This document shows positions 38,001-47,557 of a stretch of 64,000 nt of DNA, one piece after another. The position numbers were made by a program, and so were the translations under genes. The stretch comes from Phellopilus nigrolimitatus. Taxonomy: Eukaryota > Basidiomycota > Agaricomycetes > Hymenochaetales > Hymenochaetaceae. The stretch is from contig JAJOHG010000031.1 in assembly GCA_021029095.1 (NCBI GenBank), positions 305,564-369,563 on the forward strand, in the 5' to 3' direction. Under the pieces are notes generated by a model that searched no databases, had not been told where the DNA came from, and saw only the letters and a list, made by a program, of their open reading frames with translations. The stretch's first letter is position 1, and each line of letters opens with the position of its first letter.

Positions 38001-38258
38001 GACAGCACGTCCATTGTGCAGCAAGCTTCGCTGTAGAGCGGGTCAGGCAGATCATAGTAGTTTTACAATAGAATTATAATGACTATAACAGAACTATATT
38101 CAACCAGCGTAATTACAATAGAATTATAATTAACCGGCACGATTACAATGTGTTTGTAACGTCCTACCAAATTTAGATGGGACTACAATCTACGAAAAGG
38201 AATTGTAATAGTATTACAAAGCTGGATATCAGTTACGTCAAACAGGATTTTTCCGACA
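35004..38258. mobile_element. 3.26-kb TIR-bounded element carrying an ATP-citrate lyase fragment
   Basis: TGTCGGAAAAATCC at 35004-35017 and its exact inverse at 38245-38258 bound the segment; both are flanked by AC outside. Just inside each end lie clusters of ATTGTAAT/ATTACAAT and ATTATAAT repeats (35020-35175 and 38050-38215), as expected for subterminal transposase-binding repeats (hAT-like pattern). The interior holds no transposase frame but does hold a dead ATP-citrate lyase copy. Interpretation: a non-autonomous DNA transposon with captured host sequence. The short repeat length makes the ends provisional. Confidence 0.6.
35720..37985 (-). pseudogene. ATP-citrate lyase pseudogene, truncated at both ends
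   Basis: Intact lyase splits cytosolic citrate to acetyl-CoA. Here the homology begins at about residue 190 of the family (LIDLITHIYADLHFACLEIN) and stops at GLGGVVSSLWFKRCL, losing the ATP-grasp start and the whole citrate-synthase-like C-terminal domain. In between are [85 protein letters not shown] and [20 protein letters not shown]. There are at least three frame breaks (near 37395, 37180 and 36990). The phospho-histidine site, FGHAG in active enzymes, reads FRRAG (36058-36063), and about ten residues before EDIGLGG are missing. Intron remnants suggest a genomic rather than cDNA origin. Confidence 0.9.
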
Positions 38259-38381
38259 ACATGTACTTACTCAGCCACTACCGGGGAATTTTCGTGCCCG
38301 ACCGCTGACCATGATGAAGACCAAGCTAGTATTTCTTCGCCCTCTCAAACCAAAACACGCCGAGCTGCTTGGTTTTCAGAA

Positions 38382-38660
38382 ATGACTTCAAGAGATAGCA
38401 AGAAACCTGCTATACGAGCGCCCATGTATGTGTACAATAAGGAGCGCTACAAGGACATCGCTGGCAACGCAACGGACGAGGTCAAGCAGCACATGACAGA
38501 CATGCTATTCACTTTCATGGGACGCGGGAAGGGGTTTTCAGACGCCATAGGTGGGCGGATAAAGATTATTGAGGTTAATATTCAGGAGAAGGCACAAGAA
38601 CCGCAGAAGCAAGAGGGGATGGTGGTCTGTGAGATCGACGTCGAGGAAGGCGAGCAATGA
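38382..38660 (+). CDS. Unknown open frame right of the inserted element
   Basis: 92 codons from the ATG at 38382 (YVYNKERYKDIAGNATDEVK ... GRIKIIEVNIQE), acidic at the C-terminus, stopping at 38660. The same frame is open upstream as far as the element border (TADHDEDQASISSPSQTKT), so this ATG need not be the start. No family is recognised. May be the 3' part of the gene whose 5' part ends at 35003. Confidence 0.3.
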   Translation: MTSRDSKKPAIRAPMYVYNKERYKDIAGNATDEVKQHMTDMLFTFMGRGKGFSDAIGGRIKIIEVNIQEKAQEPQKQEGMVVCEIDVEEGEQ

Positions 38661-40640
38661 TAGGCATCTAATAACCAGAAATGCTCTGACGTCAAATCTT
38701 CCTAGATATGGTCAATGGGAGCGGCAATATCCACGGAGGCTGCTCTGCATATCTGGTAGACCTGTGAGCGACCAGTGTCTCTAATGTTGTTACATTTTCT
38801 CATTCGTCCTAGGTGTTCTACTCTACCTATCTGCGCTTTAGGCAAGGCATCTGGGAGAAATGGAATTGGGGGTGTTTCGCAAGTCATAGATGTAATTTAC
38901 CATTCCCCTGCTCGAGTGTAAGCTGTATCGCTCGCTTCTTCATTTGAATTTCTAAAGAATGTCATGAGTAGCGGAGAGCGTCTCCGAATTATCAATACAA
39001 CGATCTCAATCGGCGCACGCGTAATGTCTGCGCGTAGCGAGGTGACATAGCAACGCTCAGTATCATGTACTTGGTTTGGCTGACTGAATTTTTTCGTAGA
39101 TCTGGAATGCGACGCATCATCGTCTTGTCGCGACAGGCATGCACATCAAGATGGAGCCTTCCCCACCAAAGTTGTAAATCAATGCCGTATACTCGATAGA
39201 ACGTTCCTGAGGAGGCCATGTTATATTTTAGTTTCGCTGGTGGTCCGCACGTCTTGCATAAAGTTCTCATCACGTATTCTCTACGATAACGCCAATCGCT
39301 CAAGACACACTGGCAACCTTGATCGAACCACGGCGAAATCACACGTGCTATCCTCGCACATTATTGCTTGCTCAGGGCGCTTCGCCTTTTCCCTAAATGC
39401 GCCCAGTTTAAGATGCCCACTTTGTTCATAGCAGATCGGATAGCATCTATGGGTCAGACTCGGAGAAAACTCTTCACTTTGCTCGCCTTTGCTATGTAAG
39501 CGTTCACTTATGGCTTATAGGCTTCGAGCGCTTGTAACAGAATGTGCAAACTAGCAATTTGGGAACGATTCCCTTTTCAACAGTCGGCTGTAATCTTCGG
39601 TGCGATGTGACTTGGATGCTAACCCGTCCTTTGCTCTCTGTTCGCTGTTTAGAAAATGGCTCAATTGGTTTCTACGTCTTTGCCGCATTACAAGTACTGC
39701 TGATAACGGTATACAAAATAGTAAGTGTTGCTCAAACGTCCGAGAGTTTGGGTTTTGTCTGCAGGCGCAATATACGGTTACGCGCGGTGGCATGCCTAGC
39801 CAGATCAATACAGTCAAATTTGGATTTCTTCGAGAATATAGGGAGAGCAGGCGGTTATCTTTCGTGATCCTTTTTTGTGATGATACAGTCAAACCTCTCG
39901 TTAAGCATACTGCTGTTAAACATAAACCTGCCATTAAGCATAGGCTGCATGGTGAAAAACCGTCTATTATAACCAGGATTGACCTGTCATTAGGCGTACA
40001 GTCGAACCACTTGTTATGGTATCGTGGTATCCGTGCAGAATGCTGACACTGACACACATAGTAGTTCGTCCAATGGCAGCGCTAGATCACGTCTCTTCGA
40101 GCTCGGCTGCAATACTATAATATGCCATGTGCTGTGTGCTCTCTGCTGCTGGATGTACACCATTCGAATGACCGCAGAGTTGAATGTAAGTTATATGGTA
40201 TTTAGTATACTGTTCAACTGAAATAAAAGAACACGGAAATAGCGCCATTTGTCTCCACAGACTTAAGACTTGAGATAAACAAAATGCAAAATTTCGGAAC
40301 CAGACCTTCGTTATCCCTCCAATATCTCACTTTACAAGAAGCACGTATTTTTACTAAATGAAATACATGTTTAAATTATGTTCGGGCGTGCAGGTAACTG
40401 TGTCTCCCTATATTTTGCGTCCGTCCATCCGTGGGAACTCGGTGTTTTATCCGTGGGAAAGCCTAAATCTGCTTACGTAACCGCGTGGCCGCTGCTGCCA
40501 GCTCATCTGCTACTGGAGCGCATGCCCCTGATGAACAAGCTGTATTCGTCGAGATAAGCTTGGCATTACAACCTGCATGTCCATGGGTTTAAACCGGACA
40601 TAGCCTGCAGCTGCGTGTTCCGGTTGGCTTTGCGAAATCT
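38661..40640. other. Gene-poor region with a possible pogo-like relic
   Basis: About 2 kb without a supported gene. At 39884-40025 the sequence TACAGTCAAACCTCTCGTTA and a related TACAGTCGAACCACTTGTTA (39999 on) resemble ends of pogo/Tigger-type transposons, but no inverted partner was found. Other open frames lack motifs. Confidence 0.3.
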
Positions 40641-41675
40641 GTCTCTTTTTTGGTCCGACGAGCTACGTCAACATGCCAACGTTAAAGCTGTGATCTGAAA
40701 TATCCCCGGAGTCGTTGAGTCCCAGGCATCTGTCAACTCGTACGCTACTCGGTTAAATCGCTACCACTTGTCTCCGTTTTTCTTTCTTTCCTTTCCTTTA
40801 TTTTATCCACTTCGCGGCGACGACGGGCGATATCAAGCATTTCACTCTCAGAGTTCCATCTTCCCTATTTGCTTTGCAATCTCAACTATGATCTTCGAAC
40901 ACAAGATGTCTACTGCCAATTGGACTGAAGCGGCCAGTTTATCTCAGGCCTTCGGTGCTCATGGTCTTCTTTGCTTCGCGTCAGCATGGTAATTACTGTC
41001 TACCTGGCAAAAACCCTCGAGTCCTCGAGCTTAATCTAGAAACGGTCCTTATCATCTCTGGTCCCAACGATAGACTTTGAATAAGGCAAGTAGCTAGTAT
41101 ATACTAACCTACACAATCGTGGGTGTGCAGCTTCTCTGTATCTATTTTCTGCGATGATGGAAGCCACTCTTTCCCTCTCGCCATTAATGCAACAAAACAT
41201 AAAAGGCCGACAAATTGTAGCAAACAATCCCCGGGAAGACAAAATGATGTGGACCACATGCGCGTGCGAATTCGTCTCATATGGGTTCTAAAATGTTGCG
41301 GTCTTCGTCATAAGGGTAACGCTGTCTTGCCTTCATGATCGACCTACTGTTCCTGATATAGCGTTTTTCTTCCAAACGCCCTCGCACAGATAGTCGTGAC
41401 ACTAATAACTAGCAACACTCCTGTTCCAAAGAAAGGTCTCTTTCCTTGCCCCGAGAGCAGAACTCTGGGTCCCGCCACTAACAGCATGATTGATTGTTTC
41501 GTTTTCTTCTCGTATCAGGCGCCATGCGCAGCAACCCACGCTCGCATATGTTCTCGAAACATACGGATTTCCGTTCCCGAAGTGATGTGCTGGCATATAT
41601 CTATTCAATGAACTAGAGAAGTCCTGCCGCCCGTGTGTTCGTGTGTGTCCGATAGCACATGTTCCTGCTAGCACC

Positions 41676-41756
41676 ATGTCGGATGCCCTCGACAATTTCG
41701 TTGCGCAGTATGGATACAAGGAACTCCTCATCACAAAGGTCCCTTTAAATGCGTAG
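41676..41756 (+). CDS. Conserved 26-residue upstream ORF, unit 1
   Basis: ATG in good context (GCACCATG) with the C-terminal half YGYKELLITKVPLNA, ending 116 bases before the GH18 start. The equivalent in unit 2 has the same length and the same last 15 residues, although five of the first eleven differ. Either a regulatory uORF or a first exon of an alternative transcript (GT follows the Lys codon). Confidence 0.4.
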   Translation: MSDALDNFVAQYGYKELLITKVPLNA

Positions 41757-41872
41757 GAGCCTCCGCGAGATATCTCCTTAGCTCAAACTGCAACTTCCCC
41801 ACTGTCCTTCGGTTTCTGTACAATCATTGCCCGTCAGACCGCTGAGTTACCGTTCTTTACTGACTACCAGCC

Positions 41873-43391
41873 ATGCCCTCCAAAACGCTCGCTGTGCTCG
41901 CTGTGCTCTTCTCCATGGTCGCTCATCTGTCGTCTGTCTTTTCCTTGCCTGTCGAAGGTCTGAGTAGTAGTGCGCGGAGCATTATTGCCCGAGCCGCACC
42001 TGCAGCACCGCATTTTGTTATCTACAGCGACAAATATGTCTCCGGTGAAAATGGCCCTCCGAACGCCTCTGCTATCGATGTCCGTCTATAGTCATTTTTC
42101 ACTTTAACCCTGATGCTAACTTAAATGAAATCTAGGGCTTCAATGTTTTGTAAGTATTATTACTTGCAGACCTTCGGAGATTTCCTGGGTTTAATGCCCA
42201 CTTTCTAGTGCTCTGTCTTTCCTTCTTACTTCGGGAACCGCTGATCAGGCAGAGGAATGGGTTCAGATCGGCGCATCCTCACGCAGCTCAATCAAATCCC
42301 AGTATGCAGTAAGTATATTCTATTTCACGTTTAATACAAGCAAGCTACATTGTGCTAACGAAGCTTTCTCTTCGAAAAGGATGCAGGCATCAAATTGATC
42401 GTCTCCGCATTCGGCTCGACAGACACTCCTACGTCGAGCGGCGCGGATGCCATTAAGACGGCGAACACGATTGCTGCCTGGGTCAAGCAGTACGACCTGG
42501 ATGGCGTTGACATCGACTACGAGGTTTGAATAGTGTTTTCGATATAAGCATACTCGAAAACTCACAGCTGCTCAACTTCGAAGGATTTCGACGCGATCAA
42601 CAAAGGTGACGGCTCCGCGGAGACTTGGCTCTCAAATTTTACGACGCAGCTCCGTACAGAGCTTCCGCAAGGCCAATACCTCCTGACGCATGCCCGTAAG
42701 TGCTTCCCTTTATTTTGACTACGGTCCAGTGAGAGGAACTGAAATCTGTTATCCTACTTGCACAGCGGTTGCGCCGTGGTTCTCTCCTGGCAAGTTCGGT
42801 GGCGGCGCCTACCTGACTGTTGACAAAAATGTCGGTAGTCTTATTGATTGGGTGAGTAGGCTATCCTTTGACATCCCATTGGTGTATTCTAACGAGAGTG
42901 CTACAGTACAATGTTCAGGTGAATCTAGTTCCTCATTAATATTTATCGAGCTTATCTCTGATTTTTTGTGCACGTGAAGTTCTACAACCGTAAGTTCCAT
43001 CGTTTCGACCCGTCATTCTTTTCGTCTTACAGATTATTTTAAAGAGGGAACCAGCGAGTATACCAACTGCAGTGGCCTCCTGACCAACTCCTCAAGCATG
43101 TGGCCCAAGTCAGCGTTGTTTCAGATCGCTGCGAGCGGCGTCGACTTGGATAAGCTTGTTATTGGAAAGCCGGCCACGTCGTCTGACGCGAATAATGGGT
43201 ACATTGCTCCCGCGACGCTCTCCACCTGCCTTTCTCAGGCTAAGACTCAGGGCTGGAATGCTGGCGCTATGGTGTGGGAGGTACGTGGTAAAGGTACAAT
43301 CTCCTTGGTTTTGACTCAATATCGTATTCAGTTCCCCGACGCTGCAGCTTCCTGGATCTCGAGCGTCCGCTCGGATTCATGGCCGGTTTAA
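41873..43391 (+). CDS. GH18 chitinase-like enzyme, tandem copy 1
   Basis: Secreted: signal peptide LAVLAVLFSMVAHLSSVFS. The catalytic barrel reads HFVIYSDKYVSGENGPP, GFNVFALSFLL, AGIKLIVSAFGST, then the GH18 signature DGVDIDYED (DxxDxDxE with the proton donor Glu), TELPQGQYLLTHAP, and DWYNVQFYN, the conserved substrate Tyr segment, ending SWISSVRSDSWPV. No chitin-binding module. The family cuts chitin or related GlcNAc polymers; this small form, common in basidiomycetes, could act as chitinase or endoglycosidase. Introns are numerous, including a 12-nt exon (42907-42918) and a 10-nt exon (42980-42989) that encode YNVQFYN. The frame is intact. Confidence 0.88.
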
Positions 43392-44524
43392 AAAGATCAG
43401 TTCTAATATATAAATTATCCAAGTATGGAATAGGATTCTGCATCCGTCTCGTTTTTGGTCCGACGAGCCACGTCAACATGCCAACGTTAAACTCATGATG
43501 TAGCTATCTAACTAAAGCTGTGATCTGAAATACCCCCCGATTCGCCGAGTCCCACGCATCAGGTCTAATTCGTATGCTTGTCGGTCAAGCCACTACCACC
43601 TGTCCTGTTTTTCTTTTCTTTCCTTTCCTTTATTTTATCCACTTCGCGGCGACGACGGGCGATATCAAGCATTTCACTCTCAGAGTTCCATCTTCCCAAT
43701 TTGCTTTGCAATCTCAACTACTCAGCTTCGAACACAAGGCGCCTACTGCCAGCTGGACTGGAACGACCATCTTATCTCTGGCCTTCGGTGCTCAGGGTCT
43801 TCTTTGCTTCGCGTCGGCATGGTAATTACTGTACCTGACAGAAACCCTCGAGTCCTCGAAGCTTAACTAACGATCGACGGTCGACTTTGACCCTTATCAT
43901 CTCTAGCCCCGAGACCTGAGTTTAATTAAGGCAAGTACTTAGTATACCCTAACTCTCACAATTGTGCCTGCGTGCAGCTTCTCTATATCTATTTCCTGCG
44001 ATGATGGTAACCGTTCCCTTCCTCTCTTGCCACTGATACAACAAGACATAAAAGCCCGGTGGAATGTAGCAAGCAAGTCCCGGGAAAACAAAATGATGTG
44101 CACCACATGCGCAAGCGAGTTCATCTCATATGGGGTTTAAAATTTTGCGGTCTCCGTCATAAGGGTAACGCCGTCTTGCCTTCATGATTGAGCTGGCTGT
44201 TCCTGATACAGCTTCTTTTTTTTTCAAGCGTCCTCGCAGACTGTCGCAATATGGGAATCTAGCAAGGTTCTTGTTTCGAAAAGATGTCTCTCCTCCCGTC
44301 CTGAGGGCGGAACGATAGATCCCGCCACCAGTGGCGCAATTGATTTTTTTATTTCCATCTCGTATCAGGCACCATACGCAACGACCCATGCTCGCAAACT
44401 TTCTAGAAACGTACGGATCTCTGTTTCCGAGCGATGTGCTGGCCTATGACTATTCAATGAACTAGAGAAGTCCTGGCGCCCGTGTGTTCGTGTGTGTCCG
44501 ATAGCACATGTTCCTGCTGGCACC

Positions 44525-44605
44525 ATGTCGTCCACCCTCGACAGTATCGTCGCGCCGTATGGATACAAGGAACTCCTCATCACAAAGGTTCCTTTAAATG
44601 CGTAG
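44525..44605 (+). CDS. Conserved 26-residue upstream ORF, unit 2
   Basis: Same position, length and C-terminal YGYKELLITKVPLNA as the unit 1 copy; its N-terminal half reads MSSTLDSIVAP. Ends 103 bases before the second GH18 start. Confidence 0.4.
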   Translation: MSSTLDSIVAPYGYKELLITKVPLNA

Positions 44606-44708
44606 GAGCCTCCGCGAGATTTCTTCCCTAGCTCAGGCTGCAGCTCCCCACTGTCATTTGTATTTCTCGGCAGACCACTGCGTCATCATTCTTTACTGAC
44701 TACCAGCC

Positions 44709-46219
44709 ATGTCCTCCAAAACACTCGCTGCGCTCGTTCTCTTCTTTACGGTCACTCATCTGTCGTCTGTCTTTTCTTTGCCTGTCGAAGGTCTGAGTAG
44801 TAGTGCGCAGAGTATTTTTACCCGAGCCACACCTGCAGCACCGCATTTTGTCGTCTACAGCGACCAATGGGTATCTGGTGAAAATGGCCCTCCCGCCGTC
44901 TCTGCTATCGATGTCCGTCTTCATTTTCTTTTCGTCATTATCCTGATGATGAATGGAATGAGATTTAGGGCTTCAATGTGTTGTAAATATTGTCACTTAA
45001 TGACCTCTGGAGATTTCTTATATTTGAGGCCTTTATTAGCGCTCTTTCTTTCCTTCTTACTTCGGGACCCGCCGATCAGGCCGAGGAATGGGTCGAGATC
45101 GGCGCATCCTCGCGTAGCTCAATTAAATCCCAGTATGCGGTAAGCATATTCTATTTCAACGTCTGACACAAGCAGTTTATATTTGTACTGACGGGATTTC
45201 TGCTTGAGTAGAACGCGGGCATCAAATTGATTGTCTCTGCATTCGGATCGACGGACGCTCCTACCTCTAGCGGCGCGGATGCCGTTAGTACGGCGAACAC
45301 AATAGCTGCCTGGGTCAAAGAGTACGATCTAGATGGGGTCGACATCGACTACGAGGTTCGGATGGTGTTTTCAATATAGACATAATCGAAAGCTCACAGT
45401 TACTGAACTTCGAAGGATTTCAACGCGATCGACAAAGGAGACGGCTCCGCGGAGACTTGGCTCTCGGACTTTACAACACAGCTCCGCACAGAGCTTCCGC
45501 AAGGCCAATACCTTCTGACGCATGCCCGTAAGAGCTTTCTTTTATTTTGACTACGGTCCAGTGAGCGGAACTAACAACTTTTTTTTCTACTTGCGCAGCG
45601 GTTGCACCGTGGTTCTCTCCTGGAAAGTTCGGTGGAGGCGCCTACCTTACTGTTGACAAGAATGTCGGTAGTCTCATCGACTGGGTGAGTGGCTGTTATT
45701 TGACATCCTTTTGGTGAATCTCAACAATGGTGCTACAGTACAACGTTCAGGTGAATTTCATTCAGTCTCTTAACGATCTCATTTCTGATTTTCTGTGCAT
45801 GTAAAGTTCTACAACCGTAAGTTCCATAATTTCGACTCGTCACTATCTCCACTCTAAATGATTATCTTGCAGAGGGAACCAGCGAGTACACCACCTGTAG
45901 TGGTTTATTGACCACCTCCTCGAGCACGTGGCCCGAGTCAGCATTGTTCCAAATTGCTGCGAGCGGCGTCGACTTGGATAAGCTTGTTATTGGGAAGCCG
46001 GCCACGTCGTCTGACGCGAGTAATGGATATATTGCCCCCGCGACGCTCGCTTCTTGTCTCTCGCAGGCTAAGACACAGGGCTGGGATGCTGGCGCTATGG
46101 TGTGGGAGGTACGTGGTAAAGGCACAGTCTCCGCGGTTTTGACTCAATATCATATTCAGTTCCCCGACGCCGCAGCCTCCTGGATCTCGAGCGTCCGCTC
46201 AGATTCATGGCCCGTCTAA
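44709..46219 (+). CDS. GH18 chitinase-like enzyme, tandem copy 2
   Basis: Near-duplicate of copy 1. Signal peptide LAALVLFFTVTHLSSVFS, mature region HFVVYSDQWVSGENGPP, AGIKLIVSAFGST, signature DGVDIDYED, LPQGQYLLTHAP, KFGGGAYLTVDKNVGSLIDW, C-terminus SWISSVRSDSWPV. The exon structure is shared, including the 12-nt (45739-45750) and 10-nt (45807-45816) exons. Substitutions are mostly conservative (for example Lys to Glu before YDLDG, Ser to Thr in the C-terminal half), and all catalytic residues are kept, so both copies should be active. Confidence 0.88.
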
Positions 46220-47557
46220 AGAGAACATATTTTTGTGTCATTTGAATGCTGAATAGGGATTTCACTTCGGGCTGTTATTATCTTTTCCTTTAGAGTTGTG
46301 GATTTCCTGGGCTATCTTGTTTACTGTTACTCAAGCTTTATGGGTTCTTTCGCACATTTGGTATCCTCTGTTGTAATTATCAAAGCTTCGAATGTCTAGA
46401 AAACTATTGGAGAGAAATGTCATTATTTACTCACTTTTCTCGGCAGCGCTCCTTTGTATAAGCTCCAGGACTTCGTGCGAAGTTTTTCAATGTCGCGTGT
46501 ATCGCACGGCCACTGTATTGAGCTACCAATTTCAAGACTCGCCCGGCAATACATGAGCGTCCCGCCGTCATCATAGCGCGAGATTTACGTACCTACGTAT
46601 TATGCGTCTCGACTAAACCGCCGTGCCACCGCGATTCCCTTTTATGGTAGAAGTTCCTCGAAAGAAATTCCTCGTGGGATTTCATCATTCCCTGCGACGC
46701 TTGCTCTTCGCCGTGCTCCGGTTGGCTTGCTGCTCGTCCACTTTTTTGTTGCTATGGTCTAATCTGACAGACACGACAATGAAGGTGCATGTGCTGTCAA
46801 CTCCAAAATACTTGATAAAGACCCAGTCGAGTGAGAAGAGAACTACTGCCATGTGTACGCATCCCCGAGGTCTCCGCGAAGTACCAGCCACGTCGCAGCA
46901 CAAGCGCTGCGTATACCTTCTGTCTGTTTTCGAAAGACTCAGGTTATCTTCCGCTAAAAAAAGGCCTGATTCAAGGGTGAATCCCCTATCAGTTAGATTG
47001 TCAATTCAATTGACCGACTCGAGGAAGACAATCATGGTCGACACACATGGGAAGGTGGTCTATTAAGCCGTTTTTCACGCATGCTTGCCAAGTTGACCGC
47101 AAGATCGGAAGATATTGCATGACGTGACACACAGGGATGCAATGTATGGCAATATTCGAGGACAACCTACAGATGATTTTCGGACTTATCTGTCCCAAAT
47201 TCCTGTCTCTTGTTTGCGGTCATGTACTTGTGCTGCTCGCTCCTGATCAGTTTTGCTATCGATCCGCAAACTCTTCAGCAGGACAGGAACGCGCCGTAAG
47301 GCCGGCGTGCCTCTTTATGTGCTGTCTCCCTATTTGTCTACGTGATAATGACGGTTGAAGTGATTGTTTCAGGCCGGGGCGGAATGTTCTTGAGGCTGGC
47401 ACAAATTAGAAAAGATAAATAGGCCAGTTCTTCTGTTTCGGTCTCTACGTTGTCAAAGCTCTGTCTTCGAGAAAACGCTCCGCCTACTGGTCATTCTTGC
47501 CGCCGCTGTTTAACTTTGTCGCTATTAGGTTCCATCCGAACCTTCCGCTCTCTTCAA
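46220..47557. other. Intergenic region between GH18 copies 2 and 3
   Basis: 1.3 kb without a supported gene. An open frame at 46623-47066 has no recognisable domain or signal and poor codon bias. Probably the promoter region of the larger chitinase. Confidence 0.4.

Larger units (their letters stand above)
40640..46219 (+). repeat. Tandem duplication of a GH18 gene with its upstream region
   Basis: Two units of about 2.8 kb, beginning near TTTTTGGTCCGACGAG at 40650 and again at 43455. Both contain a T/C-rich block followed by CCACTTCGCGGCGACGACGG (40807 and 43629), an ATAAAA element (41199 and 44048), a 26-codon upstream ORF and a GH18 gene. Start codons are 2836 bases apart. Exons and introns are conserved throughout, so the duplication is fairly recent. 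Confidence 0.85.

Noticed and set aside
46623..47066. 147-codon open frame between chitinases
   Set aside because: No signal peptide, domain or codon bias; unlikely to be a gene.
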